Shown here in pieces: positions 1-7,969 of a DNA stretch of 64,000 nucleotides (position 1 is the stretch's first letter; the number at the start of each line of letters is the position of its first letter). The notes below the pieces were generated by a model. It searched no databases and was not told the DNA's origin. It saw only the letters and a program-made list of their open reading frames with translations. The translations under genes were made by a program, and so were the position numbers. The stretch is from Flavobacterium filum DSM 17961 (lineage in GTDB: Bacteria; Bacteroidota; Bacteroidia; Flavobacteriales; Flavobacteriaceae), in the NCBI RefSeq assembly GCF_000425465.1, contig NZ_AUDM01000012.1, forward strand, positions 62,001 to 126,000, written 5' to 3'.

Positions 1-1005
1 GGCGAAATTATTTGGGCAAGATATGCTTCGCAAAGCGAAATAAGAGATCGCTATTACGATGATTTTTCAACCAAAACCGATGTGAATGTTTTTGCAAAAT
101 TGAATTATGATTTAACTAATAATTGGCGACTTTTTGGAGATATTCAATATCGTAATGTGGGTTTTAAAGCCAATGGTGAAGATACCGGAATAGTAAACGA
201 CACGTTTAATTTCATCAATCCGAAAGCCGGTATTACTTTTACATTGAATCAAAGAAATCACTTTTATTTTTCGTATGCCAAAGCTCAACGTGAGCCCAAC
301 CGAAATGACTACGAAAACGGAAGTCCCAAACCCGAAAAACTGGATGATTTTGAGTTAGGCTGGCGATTGGCAACAGCGAATACAAAACTAAATGTAAATG
401 GGTATTTTATGAAATACAAAGACCAATTGGTGTTAACCGGAGAATTAAATGATGTTGGAGCCCCAATTCGAGCCAATAGTGGAGATAGTTATCGAATTGG
501 TTTAGAGGTTGATGCTACTTTTAAACTTTCAGAAAAATTCTATTTACAACCTAATTTCACCATAAGTCAAAATAAAAACCAAGATTTCGTTTTTCAAAGA
601 GATGGCGTTTTGCAAAATTTAGGTTCAACAAACATTGCTTTTTCACCCAATTTTATTGCAGCAAATCGTTTGACTTACATTCCTATAAAAAATTTACAAT
701 TGTCGTTTTTATCTAAATATGTTGGTGAACAATATATGGGAAATATTAATGCAGAAAGTTCAAAATTAGAAGCATATTTTGTGAATGATTTGAATATTTC
801 CTATGAAATTAAGACGAATAAAATTTTCAAATCCATTCAACTTAATGCTTTAATTAATAATATTTTTGATTTGAAATACGAAAGCAATGGTTATTTTTAT
901 ACGTTTGATGATGATTCTTCCGGCAGCATTACAACTATTGAAGGTGCTGGTTTTTATCCTCAAGCGGGCATTAATTTTTTAACCGGAATAACCCTTTTGT
1001 TTTAA
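1..1005 (+). CDS. TonB-dependent outer-membrane receptor, C-terminal part
   Basis: The reading frame is open from the first base, so the gene starts upstream of the window and only the last 334 residues are seen. They are rich in alternating aromatic and polar residues typical of outer-membrane beta strands. They include barrel-like stretches such as HFYFSYAKAQREPNRNDYE and NALINNIFDLKYESNGY, of the kind seen near the end of TonB-dependent receptors, and the protein ends in Phe. Such receptors import siderophores, vitamins or glycans with energy from TonB-ExbBD. The plug domain and any substrate clue are missing. A GTG at 82 is inside the gene and is not a real start. A perfect hairpin follows the stop. 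The family is secure; the substrate is unknown. Confidence 0.9.
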   Translation, partial: GEIIWARYASQSEIRDRYYDDFSTKTDVNVFAKLNYDLTNNWRLFGDIQYRNVGFKANGEDTGIVNDTFNFINPKAGITFTLNQRNHFYFSYAKAQREPNRNDYENGSPKPEKLDDFELGWRLATANTKLNVNGYFMKYKDQLVLTGELNDVGAPIRANSGDSYRIGLEVDATFKLSEKFYLQPNFTISQNKNQDFVFQRDGVLQNLGSTNIAFSPNFIAANRLTYIPIKNLQLSFLSKYVGEQYMGNINAESSKLEAYFVNDLNISYEIKTNKIFKSIQLNALINNIFDLKYESNGYFYTFDDDSSGSITTIEGAGFYPQAGINFLTGITLLF

Positions 1006-1010
1006 ATATG

Positions 1011-1035
1011 AAATCCTGACCAAAAGTCAGGATTT
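1011..1035. terminator. Bidirectional terminator hairpin
   Basis: A perfect 10-bp stem (AAATCCTGAC / GTCAGGATTT) with a CAAAA loop lies between the converging receptor and lipoprotein genes. A/T-rich flanks on both sides suit termination in both directions. Confidence 0.85.
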
Positions 1036-1039
1036 CATT

Positions 1040-1462
1040 TTAATTATAAACTCTTAAAATGGGTAAACTTACTTCAACTCGGTATCGTTTCAAAGGATAC
1101 TTCAATGTGCTTAAACCGGTAAATAAACTGTAGCTTTCATCGTCACATGGACAAACAACATTTATACCTCCGTTAGTAATTAAAGTAGAACACGAAGTCA
1201 CAGGTTGATTAGGACAAGTAGCATCATAGGCAAAATAACCACTTCCTGAGTTAAAAACAATTAAACCAGGCGAACCACCCAATTGCGGCGGTACATAAAT
1301 TGAATTTCCAACAAAATTTAAAGCACTAAAACTAGGTAGATCAATGTTAATATTGGTAGAAAAACGGTAATTAGGGATATACGGATTGTTGTTGTTGAAT
1401 CCATCATCACTACATCCATTAAGTGAAAAAGCAAAAAGTAGAAATAGGCAAATCTTTTTCAT
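1040..1462 (-). CDS. Small lipoprotein with a degenerate Rieske-like fold
   Basis: The 140-residue protein starts with a lipoprotein signal (hydrophobic stretch, then LNGC with the lipid cysteine at residue 17), so it should sit in an envelope membrane. The C-terminal half carries YDATCPNQ and later VCPCDDESYSLFTG. This resembles the two iron-sulfur loops of Rieske proteins (CTH and CPCHGSxFxxxxG), but both histidine positions are replaced, by Asn and Asp. A 2Fe-2S cluster of the normal type is therefore unlikely. The gene stands alone, converging on the receptor gene and divergent from greA. The Rieske relation is my inference from motif spacing; the function is unknown. Confidence 0.75.
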   Translation of the reverse strand: MKKICLFLLFAFSLNGCSDDGFNNNNPYIPNYRFSTNINIDLPSFSALNFVGNSIYVPPQLGGSPGLIVFNSGSGYFAYDATCPNQPVTSCSTLITNGGINVVCPCDDESYSLFTGLSTLKYPLKRYRVEVSLPILRVYN

Positions 1463-1543
1463 AAAATTATTTTTTACAAATGTAAAAGTATTGATTTAAC
1501 TTCATCTGATATAGATTTATTTTTAAAGTAAACTTTATTTTAG

Positions 1544-1551
1544 TATCTTTG
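1544..1551 (+). promoter_or_regulatory. Candidate greA promoter -7 box
   Basis: TATCTTTG matches the Bacteroidota -7 consensus TAnnTTTG. No clear TTTG lies 19 bp upstream. Transcription would begin near 1556-1558, just before the leader hairpin. Confidence 0.55.
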
Positions 1552-1558
1552 TTGAAAG

Positions 1559-1590
1559 AAATCCTCTCAAAGGGGATTTTTTCTATTTTT
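1559..1590 (+). terminator. Leader hairpin with U-tract upstream of greA
   Basis: The segment 1559-1579 folds as an 8-bp stem (AAATCCTC / GGGGATTT, one G-U pair) with loop TCAAA. It is followed by TTTTTTCTATTTTT (1577-1590). The upstream plus-strand gene already has its own terminator at 1011-1035 and the intervening gene is on the other strand. The hairpin therefore belongs to the greA leader and may act as an attenuator. Confidence 0.6.
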
Positions 1591-1666
1591 ATAAACGTGA
1601 GAAAACCAATTTTTGTATAGGTCATTAAGATAGAATACAAAAAATATATTGATTAAAAATGAAGTT

Positions 1667-2143
1667 ATGAGTACAGTATCGTATTACACCGCAGAAGGAT
1701 TAAAAAAATTAAAAGAAGAGTTAGAGCAATTAAAACATATTGAAAGACCAAAAGCATCACAAGCCATTGCAGAAGCGAGAGATAAAGGAGATTTGTCAGA
1801 AAATGCAGAATATGATGCCGCAAAAGAAGCTCAAGGTTTGCTTGAAATGAGAATTTCGAAATTGGAAGAAGTATATGCTAACGCAAGATTAATTGATGAA
1901 TCACAATTAGATTTGTCAAAAGCATTGGTGCTTTCTAAAGTAAAAATAAAAAACCAAGCCAACGGTATGGAAATGAAATATACCTTGGTTGCAGAAAGTG
2001 AAGCCGACTTAAAAGCTGGAAAAATATCAGTAACTTCTCCAATAGGAAAGGGTTTACTCGGAAAATCGGTTGGGGATATTGCTGAAATTACAGTGCCAAA
2101 CGGTGTTTTGAAGTTTGAAATATTAGAAATCACAAGAGATTAA
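1667..2143 (+). CDS. greA: Transcription elongation factor GreA
   Basis: GreA binds the secondary channel of RNA polymerase and stimulates cleavage of backtracked transcripts. The start at 1667 (MSTVSYYTAEG) gives 158 residues, the family's usual length; a TTG at 1649 would add only six residues. The N-terminal coiled coil carries the tip GDLSENAEYDAAKE with the acidic residues needed for cleavage. The C-terminal FKBP-like domain contains SPIGKGLLGKSVGD and ends in VLKFEILEI. A HIT-family gene follows after 9 bp and is probably co-transcribed. A terminator-like hairpin in the leader suggests control of readthrough, as is known for greA in Escherichia coli. Confidence 0.98.
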   Translation: MSTVSYYTAEGLKKLKEELEQLKHIERPKASQAIAEARDKGDLSENAEYDAAKEAQGLLEMRISKLEEVYANARLIDESQLDLSKALVLSKVKIKNQANGMEMKYTLVAESEADLKAGKISVTSPIGKGLLGKSVGDIAEITVPNGVLKFEILEITRD

Positions 2144-2152
2144 TTCAAAGCT

Positions 2153-2542
2153 ATGGCCAGTGTTTTTTCAAAAATTATTTCTGGAGAAATTCCATGTTAT
2201 AAAATTGTCGAAGATGATCAATTTATCGCTTTTTTAGATGTGAATCCAAATGCTGTTGGTCATACACTTTGTGTGCCCAAACAAGAAATCAATAAGATTT
2301 TTGACATGCAAGAAGACCATTATTTGTCTTTGATGCAGTTTTCCAGAAAAGTTGCTGTTGCTTTGGAAAAAGCAATACCGTGTAAACGAATTGGAATGGC
2401 AGTTATCGGGTTAGAGGTTCCTCATGTTCATGTGCATTTGATTCCCTTGCAAGAAATGGAGGACATGCGTTTTCAAAGGAAAGTAGCAATGACAAAAGAA
2501 GAGTTTGAAAGCACTGCTCAAAAAATTAAAAATGAACTATAA
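2153..2542 (+). CDS. HIT-family nucleotide hydrolase/transferase
   Basis: A 129-residue histidine-triad protein of the HinT/PKCI branch. The signature HVHVHLIP places the triad histidines at residues 91, 93 and 95; the middle or last of these acts as nucleophile on phosphoramidate-type substrates in characterised relatives. The N-terminus (SVFSKIISGEIPCYKI) and the FLDVNPNAVGHTL segment are standard for the family, and the length is normal. The gene lies 9 bp after greA and ends at a strong terminator, so the two form a small operon. A functional link to GreA is not evident. The exact substrate is unknown. Confidence 0.95.
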   Translation: MASVFSKIISGEIPCYKIVEDDQFIAFLDVNPNAVGHTLCVPKQEINKIFDMQEDHYLSLMQFSRKVAVALEKAIPCKRIGMAVIGLEVPHVHVHLIPLQEMEDMRFQRKVAMTKEEFESTAQKIKNEL

Positions 2543-2547
2543 AATAC

Positions 2548-2572
2548 AATCCTGATGCTTCAGGATTTTTTT
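2548..2572 (+). terminator. Terminator of greA-HIT operon
   Basis: Stem AATCCTGA / TCAGGATT with loop TGCT is followed by a run of T (2566-2572). The loop and inner stem resemble the hairpin found inside polA at 14749-14764. Confidence 0.9.
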
Positions 2573-3716
2573 ATGCCTTTTTGAAGTTAATCATCATCGT
2601 GGTTCCTTTATTAATTTCGGATTGAAAAACTTTAATTTTTCCTTTGTGGTATTCTTCAACAATCCGTTTTGTTAGGGAAAGGCCTAATCCCCAACCACGT
2701 TTTTTGGTGGTGAATCCGGGTTCAAAAACTTTTCTAAATTGATTTTTCGGAATTCCTTTACCTGAGTCAGAAATAAAAATTTTCACTTCTTTTTCTTCTT
2801 CAATAATATTCAAAGCAAGTGTACCTTTTCCTTTCATTGCATCGATAGCATTTTTAACTAAATTTTCAATTGTCCAGCTGTGTAATGTTGGGTTTAAGTT
2901 GACATATATAATTTTTTCGGGGGCTAAAAAGCTAAACTCAATTTGTTTTGAAAAACGTGACTTTAAATATTCATATGATTGAAGCGTTTCGCTTACTAAA
3001 TCAATTTTTTCCATGATGGGTTCTGAACCAATCTTTGAAAATCGATCGGTGATGGTTTGTAAACGAGTAATGTCTTTTTCAATTTCTTTAATAGTGGAAT
3101 CTGTAACATTTTCCATTTTTAAAATTTCTAACCACCCGATTAATGAAGATAATGGTGTGCCAATTTGATGAGCCGTTTCCTTAGCCATTCCGGCCCAAAG
3201 TTTATTTTGAGTGGCAATTTTTGAAGTTTGATAAAAATTGAACACCAGCAAGCCAAATAAAAAGATAATCAATAACAAGGCAAGTGGATAAAATTTCAAT
3301 TTATTCAACAATGAAGAATTTCCATAATACAAATATTGAAACTTCCCTTTTGCATATTGCATTACAATAGGTTCATTTTCATTTTTGAGTTTTTCTAAGT
3401 AGTTTTTTAATTTTATTGTATCGTTGATGTCGATATCATCAATGTTGGTATAATTGATAATACTATCTTTTTCATTGGTTACAATAATTGGGATAGTATT
3501 CGTGTTGCTGATGATTTTTAGTGGGAGAGTTACATCTTCATCCAAAGAATTATTCACGGTTATTTGAGCTTGTGCCCACAATTCCATCTTCAATCGTTCG
3601 TCTTCTTTGAACCGTTGAAAAAAGGAATAGGTGTTCCAAAGAATGAGCGAAACAATAACAAAAGAAGCGATAATGATTATCCATCGGGTTACATTTCGGC
3701 TTTCAGAAAATTGCAT
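2571..3716 (-). CDS. Membrane sensor histidine kinase (orphan)
   Basis: The 381-residue protein has a transmembrane helix at about 12-33, a periplasmic sensor segment of roughly 105 residues with no recognised domain, and a second helix at about 142-162. The HisKA region follows, with the H-box AHQIGTPLSSLIGW (phosphorylated His183). The ATP-binding domain shows Asn289 in the N-box, DSGKGIP (317-323) and GWGLGLSLTKRI (341-352). It should autophosphorylate in response to an envelope signal and pass the phosphate to a response regulator. No response regulator gene is next to it, so its partner lies elsewhere. It converges on the greA-HIT operon. The signal is unknown. Confidence 0.93.
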   Translation of the reverse strand: MQFSESRNVTRWIIIIASFVIVSLILWNTYSFFQRFKEDERLKMELWAQAQITVNNSLDEDVTLPLKIISNTNTIPIIVTNEKDSIINYTNIDDIDINDTIKLKNYLEKLKNENEPIVMQYAKGKFQYLYYGNSSLLNKLKFYPLALLLIIFLFGLLVFNFYQTSKIATQNKLWAGMAKETAHQIGTPLSSLIGWLEILKMENVTDSTIKEIEKDITRLQTITDRFSKIGSEPIMEKIDLVSETLQSYEYLKSRFSKQIEFSFLAPEKIIYVNLNPTLHSWTIENLVKNAIDAMKGKGTLALNIIEEEKEVKIFISDSGKGIPKNQFRKVFEPGFTTKKRGWGLGLSLTKRIVEEYHKGKIKVFQSEINKGTTMMINFKKA

Positions 3717-3814
3717 AGATTGGTATTTACGATAAAAGTAATAAAAATCTAATTGGAATGGAAAATTTCACTTCAAAATAGTCGCCTATTTTATACATTT
3801 GTAAAAATTCAAAT

Positions 3815-4696
3815 ATGATGGTAAGCATTTCACCAAAGGAAATTTCTCCGCTAAAATTACAAGGGTTTTTGCAAAGTTCGGTTGGACCGAGACCAATTGC
3901 TTTTGCGAGTACAATGGACAAAAATGGCAATCCGAATTTGTCTCCTTTTAGTTTTTTTAATGTGTTTAGTGCGAATCCGCCAATTTTGGTTTTTTCTCCG
4001 GCAAGACGAGTTCGTGATAATTCAATTAAACATACGTTGATTAATTGTGAAGCTACAAAAGAAGTGGTGATTAATGTAGTAAATTATGATATAGTACAAC
4101 AAATGTCACTTTCCAGTACAGAATATCCTGATGGAGTTAATGAATTTTTGAAGTCAGGTTTGACAATGTTGCCTTCTGAAGTTGTCAAACCATTTAGAGT
4201 GGCCGAAAGTCCGGTTCAATTTGAATGTAAAATCAATCAAATTATAAGTTTAGGAACAGAAGGCGGAGCTGGTAATTTGATTATATGTGAAGTGGTTAAA
4301 ATGCACATCAATGAATCAGTTTTAGATGAAAACGGAAACATTGACCAACATAAAATTGATTTGGTTTCTCGAATGGGGGCCAATTGGTATTCGCGAGCCA
4401 ACCAAGGACTTTTTGAAATACCAAAACCTTTAACCACATTAGGAATTGGGGTTGATAACATTCCTGATTTTATTAAAGAAAGTCCCATTTTTAGCGGAAA
4501 TGATTTAGGAATGTTAGGAAATGTAGAAAGTTTGCCAACCACCGAAGAAATTAATATATTTGTAAAGGAAAATATCCAAGTAAAAGGTGTGTTGAGTTCT
4601 GCCGATGAAGAGAAGGTGCAGTTGAAAGCGAAAGAATTTCTCAACAATCAAGACGCTTTATCCGCTTGGAAAGTATTATTAGCCAAACGAGTGTAG
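3815..4696 (+). CDS. Flavin reductase-like FMN-binding protein
   Basis: The 293-residue protein has the split-barrel FMN-binding fold of flavin reductase-like proteins in its first ~200 residues. SVGPRPIAFASTMDKNGNPN and APFSFFN-like SPFSFFNVFSANPP are the characteristic flavin-contact segments. The C-terminal ~90 residues are a flavobacterial extension without a motif known to me. Relatives reduce flavins or bind FMN for oxidoreductase partners; here no partner gene is adjacent. The start ATG at 3815 is followed at once by another ATG, and either could be used. A TACATTTG box at 3794-3801 is close to the start. The physiological reaction is unknown. Confidence 0.88.
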   Translation: MMVSISPKEISPLKLQGFLQSSVGPRPIAFASTMDKNGNPNLSPFSFFNVFSANPPILVFSPARRVRDNSIKHTLINCEATKEVVINVVNYDIVQQMSLSSTEYPDGVNEFLKSGLTMLPSEVVKPFRVAESPVQFECKINQIISLGTEGGAGNLIICEVVKMHINESVLDENGNIDQHKIDLVSRMGANWYSRANQGLFEIPKPLTTLGIGVDNIPDFIKESPIFSGNDLGMLGNVESLPTTEEINIFVKENIQVKGVLSSADEEKVQLKAKEFLNNQDALSAWKVLLAKRV

Positions 4697-4730
4697 TATA
4701 AGCCAATTATTAATATTAAAATTCAAGATT

Positions 4731-5105
4731 ATGGAAGTTACAGGAAAAATCAAAGTGATTAATGCAGAACAACAAGTTAGTGCATCCTTTAGAAAAAGAG
4801 AATTAGTGGTAGCCACTGAAGAGCAATATCCTCAGTTTATCAGCATCAATTTTGTGCAAGATAAGTGCGATTTATTAAGTGCCTATAAAGTGGGTGAAGC
4901 CGTAAAAGTATCCATCAATTTAAGAGGGAGAGAATGGGTAAGTCCTCAAGGGGAAACTAAATACTTCAACGATATTCAAGGATGGAAAATAGAGAGATTA
5001 CAAGCAGAAGCTCCTGCAGCTCAAATGCCACCAATGCCGGCTGCTGAAGCATTTGAACCCGCTACTAACTTCAATGAAGAAGAGCACGACGATTTACCAT
5101 TTTAA
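4731..5105 (+). CDS. DUF3127 OB-fold-like protein with SSB-like C-terminal tip
   Basis: The 124-residue protein has an N-terminal DUF3127 domain (about 1-90; EVTGKIKVINAEQQVSASF, KREL, VNLRGREWVSPQGE-like segment) predicted to be a compact OB-like beta barrel. It is followed by a flexible Ala/Pro-rich linker and an acidic end, EEEHDDLPF. That tip closely resembles the DDDIPF tail by which single-stranded DNA-binding protein recruits repair and replication enzymes. It is therefore plausible that the protein acts around single-stranded nucleic acid, but no experiment is known to me. It stands alone upstream of aat and ends at a very strong terminator. Confidence 0.8.
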   Translation: MEVTGKIKVINAEQQVSASFRKRELVVATEEQYPQFISINFVQDKCDLLSAYKVGEAVKVSINLRGREWVSPQGETKYFNDIQGWKIERLQAEAPAAQMPPMPAAEAFEPATNFNEEEHDDLPF

Positions 5106-5126
5106 GCAATAAAATGTTGAATGAAC

Positions 5127-5185
5127 AAATTCCAAATTCCAAATCGTACTATTTTTGGAGTTTGGAATTTTTTTTAGTTTTTTTT
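5127..5185 (+). terminator. Long palindromic terminator (repeat family)
   Basis: A 17-bp stem (AAATTCCAAATTCCAAA at 5127-5143 with 5154-5170, one T-G pair) is followed by T-rich sequence to 5185. The same ATTCCAAATTCC motif recurs at 9112-9206. The loop also contains TATTTTTG (5150-5157), a possible promoter box for aat. Confidence 0.85.
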
Positions 5186-5189
5186 AAAT

Positions 5190-5831
5190 ATGTATTTTTT
5201 AACAAAAGAATTATATTTTCCACCAGTATCGGAAGCTTCTCCGGAAGGAATTTTAGCTGTTGGGGGTGATTTGAGTGCAGAAAGATTATTACTTGCCTAT
5301 AAAAACGGTATTTTCCCTTGGTTTGATGATGATGAACCCATTCTTTGGTGGAGTCCGCCGGAGAGGATGGTGGTGAATCCAAGAGAATATAAAGTAGCAA
5401 AAAGTCTAAGGAATATTATCAATCGAAATATTTTTAAGGTGACTTTTGATACTGCGTTTGAAGAAGTCATCACCAATTGTCAATCCATCAAACGTCGCGG
5501 ACAAAAAGGGACTTGGATTACCAATTCAATGTTGGAAGCCTATTTACAGTTGCATCAATTAGGAATTGCTAAATCGGTTGAAGTTTGGCAAAATGATGAA
5601 TTAGTTGGTGGCTTATATGGAGTTGATTTAGGTAAAATTTTTTGTGGCGAAAGTATGTTTTCGTTGGTCTCAAATGCAAGCAAAGTGGCTTTTGTTACGT
5701 TGATTCAAAAGCTGAATGTTGAAAATTATCACCTATTGGATTGTCAAGTGCATAACAGCCATTTAGAAAAACTAGGAGCTTTTGAAATTTCAAGACAAAA
5801 CTATATCAAAATTTTAAAGTCTTCCCTTTAA
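5190..5831 (+). CDS. aat: Leucyl/phenylalanyl-tRNA-protein transferase
   Basis: Aat transfers Leu or Phe from charged tRNA to the N-terminal Arg or Lys of proteins, marking them for ClpS-ClpAP degradation in the N-degron pathway. The 213-residue sequence has the family landmarks FPPVSEASPEGILAVGGDL, NGIFPWF, WWSPPERMV, GTWITNSMLEAY and CGESMFS, and is of normal length. The start codon at 5190 lies only five bases after a terminator's T-tract, so transcription must come from readthrough or from a promoter inside the hairpin. Its 3' end overlaps the convergent tag gene by 4 bp (TTAA). Confidence 0.97.
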   Translation: MYFLTKELYFPPVSEASPEGILAVGGDLSAERLLLAYKNGIFPWFDDDEPILWWSPPERMVVNPREYKVAKSLRNIINRNIFKVTFDTAFEEVITNCQSIKRRGQKGTWITNSMLEAYLQLHQLGIAKSVEVWQNDELVGGLYGVDLGKIFCGESMFSLVSNASKVAFVTLIQKLNVENYHLLDCQVHNSHLEKLGAFEISRQNYIKILKSSL

Positions 5832-6388
5832 TTCCTTTTCCAACAATCTAAAAAGTGGTCATTTACCATTCCGGTGGCTTGCATGTGAGCATACATTGTT
5901 GTTGGTCCGATGAATTTAAAACCTCTTTTTTTCAAATCTTTACTGATTTTTTCTGCTAAAGGAGTATAAGCCGGCACTTCACTAAAAGAAGTAAAATGAT
6001 TCACGATTGGTTTTCCATCTACATAATTCCAAATAAATGTAGAAAACGATCCAAATTCTTCTTGTACTTTCATAAACGCTATTGCATTTGCAATGGCAGA
6101 TTTAATTTTTAAAGTATTTCGAATGATTCCGGCATCTTTCATCAATTCTTGTACTTCATAATCGCCAAATAAAGCAATTTGTTTATAATCAAAACTGAGA
6201 AATGCTTTTCTGAAGTTTTCTCTCTTTTTTAGAATTAAATGCCAACTCACTCCGGCTTGAAAGGTTTCTAAAATTAAAAATTCAAACAACTTTTGGTCGT
6301 CATAAACCGGATTTCCCCATTCTTCATCATGATAATTGCGGTATAAATCATCTTTTTCGCACCAAGCACATCTTGTTTTAGCTTCCAT
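5828..6388 (-). CDS. tag: DNA-3-methyladenine glycosylase I
   Basis: Tag removes 3-methyladenine from alkylated DNA to start base-excision repair. The 186-residue sequence opens with the zinc-binding segment RCAWC and has YHDEEWGNPVYDD, ETFQAGVSWHLIL (aromatic base pocket) and a C-terminal MYAHMQATGMVNDHFLDC. In it, late His and Cys residues complete the zinc snap seen in Tag enzymes. The length is usual. A -7 box (TATATTTG on the minus strand, 6406-6413) lies 18 bp before the start, implying a short leader. The gene converges on and overlaps aat by four bases with no terminator between them. Confidence 0.97.
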   Translation of the reverse strand: MEAKTRCAWCEKDDLYRNYHDEEWGNPVYDDQKLFEFLILETFQAGVSWHLILKKRENFRKAFLSFDYKQIALFGDYEVQELMKDAGIIRNTLKIKSAIANAIAFMKVQEEFGSFSTFIWNYVDGKPIVNHFTSFSEVPAYTPLAEKISKDLKKRGFKFIGPTTMYAHMQATGMVNDHFLDCWKRN

Positions 6389-6405
6389 ATTGAGTTTGAT
6401 TTTAA

Positions 6406-6413
6406 CAAATATA
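6406..6413 (-). promoter_or_regulatory. Candidate tag promoter -7 box
   Basis: CAAATATA on the plus strand reads TATATTTG on the minus strand, matching TAnnTTTG. No good upstream TTTG is seen at the expected spacing. Confidence 0.5.
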
Positions 6414-6515
6414 GAAAATCAATTGCTTAAAAATTAAAAAATTTAAAATTAGGGGTGTTTAATTAATAATTACATAAAAATGAATTTAAGGTATTTATTT
6501 TTAAGGGGTAAGTTA

Positions 6516-6523
6516 TAAATTTG
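6516..6523 (+). promoter_or_regulatory. Candidate ald promoter -7 box
   Basis: TAAATTTG lies 24 bp before the ald start codon and matches the Bacteroidota -7 consensus. The upstream element is weak. Confidence 0.5.
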
Positions 6524-6547
6524 AATAATAAATAATTAAATTTAATC

Positions 6548-7636
6548 ATGAAAATAGGGGTTCCGAAGGAAATTAAAAATAATGAGAGTCGCGTTGGAAT
6601 GACTCCGGCAGGTGTTTTTGAGTTAATAAAAAACAACCATACGGTTTACGTACAACAAGATGCTGGATTTGGAAGTGGTTTTTTTGACACGGATTATGCA
6701 GTGGTGGGAGCGATTTTAGTTCCCACTGCCGCAGAAGTCTATGCTAATTCAGATATGATTGTGAAAGTAAAGGAACCTATTTCCGAAGAATACGCTTTGA
6801 TTAAAGAAAACCAAATCATATTTACCTATTTTCATTTTGCTTCAAGCGAAGAATTAACAAAAGCAATGATTGATTCCAAATCAGTTTGCATTGCTTATGA
6901 AACAGTTGAAGAAACAGATGGTTCATTGCCATTGCTTACACCAATGTCTGAAGTAGCCGGTAGAATGGCCATTCAACAAGGAGCAAAATATTTAGAAAAA
7001 CCAATCAAAGGAAGAGGTGTTTTGTTGGGAGGCGTACCTGGAGTTCCACCGGGAAAAGTGTTGGTTTTAGGAGCTGGAATTGTTGGTATTCAAGCCGCAA
7101 AAATGGCAGCCGGTTTAGGAGCACATGTTACGATTTTAGATATCAATATGAAACGTCTTCGGTATGTAAATGATGTAATGCCAAGTCATGTTGTGACTGA
7201 GTTTTCTAGTGAATATAATATCAGAAAACACATTAAGAATCACGATTTGATAATTGGTGCGGTATTAATTCCCGGTACAAAAGCTCCAAAATTAATAACC
7301 AGAGATATGTTAAAAGAAATGCATCCCGGAACAGTAATGGTGGATGTAGCAGTAGACCAAGGCGGTTGTTTTGAAACGACTGTCGCAACCACGCACGAGA
7401 ATCCAACGTATATTATTGATGATGTTGTGCATTATTGTGTGGCCAATATGCCGGGAGCAGTTCCGTACACGTCAACATTAGCCTTAACTAATGTTACGTT
7501 GCCGTATGTTTTGAAATTAGCCAAACTTGGATGGAAAGCGGCGACTGAACGCTATCCGGATTTAGGAAAAGGGCTCAATATTGTTCAGGGAGAAATTGTG
7601 TATAAAGAATTAGCCGAAACGTTCAATTTTAGTTAA
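6548..7636 (+). CDS. ald: Alanine dehydrogenase
   Basis: Ald interconverts L-alanine with pyruvate, ammonia and NADH, linking amino-acid use to central carbon metabolism. The 362-residue protein has the N-terminal catalytic lobe MKIGVPKEIKNNESRVGMTP, the lysine-bearing VKVKEP and the catalytic His in FTYFHFASS. The Rossmann NAD motif is VLGAGIVGIQAAKMAAGLGA and is followed by DINMKRL. Later MVDVAVDQGGCFETT carries the conserved Asp, and NMPGAVPYTSTLALTN closes the active site. It is a single-gene unit ending at a bidirectional terminator. The related transhydrogenase alpha subunit would lack this complete set. Confidence 0.97.
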   Translation: MKIGVPKEIKNNESRVGMTPAGVFELIKNNHTVYVQQDAGFGSGFFDTDYAVVGAILVPTAAEVYANSDMIVKVKEPISEEYALIKENQIIFTYFHFASSEELTKAMIDSKSVCIAYETVEETDGSLPLLTPMSEVAGRMAIQQGAKYLEKPIKGRGVLLGGVPGVPPGKVLVLGAGIVGIQAAKMAAGLGAHVTILDINMKRLRYVNDVMPSHVVTEFSSEYNIRKHIKNHDLIIGAVLIPGTKAPKLITRDMLKEMHPGTVMVDVAVDQGGCFETTVATTHENPTYIIDDVVHYCVANMPGAVPYTSTLALTNVTLPYVLKLAKLGWKAATERYPDLGKGLNIVQGEIVYKELAETFNFS

Positions 7637-7656
7637 TAGGTTTTATTTGTTTGTTT

Positions 7657-7690
7657 AAAAATCCCATCGCTGCCATGGTGATGGGATTTT
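7657..7690. terminator. Bidirectional terminator between ald and VF530 gene
   Basis: An 11-bp perfect stem, AAAATCCCATC (7657-7667) with GATGGGATTTT (7680-7690), serves the converging genes. Confidence 0.9.
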
Positions 7691-7694
7691 GTAT

Positions 7695-7913
7695 TTATTT
7701 CTTTTTCGAAATCGTTTCACAATATAATTCTTCCACTTTTTTTCTTGCCCAATCGGTTTTTCTTAGAAAAGTTAGACTTGATTTGATGGAAGGATTTTCG
7801 GTGAAACATCTAATTTTTATTTTTTGACTTAAGGTTTCAAAACCATAAAATTCAACTAAATAGTCTAAAATAGATTGTAATGTTTTTCCGTGAAGTGGAT
7901 CGTTGTGTTGCAT
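7695..7913 (-). CDS. VF530/DUF2132-family small DNA-binding-like protein
   Basis: A 72-residue basic protein that matches the VF530 (DUF2132) family: [24 protein letters not shown], then [32 protein letters not shown]. The family is a compact helical domain named from a Vibrio fischeri structure and is annotated as DNA-binding, but its cellular role has not been established to my knowledge. Lys and Arg in the second half suit nucleic-acid contact. It converges on ald across a shared terminator and has no evident operon partner. Confidence 0.9.
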   Translation of the reverse strand: MQHNDPLHGKTLQSILDYLVEFYGFETLSQKIKIRCFTENPSIKSSLTFLRKTDWARKKVEELYCETISKKK

Positions 7914-7969
7914 TTTTTGAAAGTAGATTATATGGGTTTATAAAAGAAATATTTAGAAGTTTTACATTT

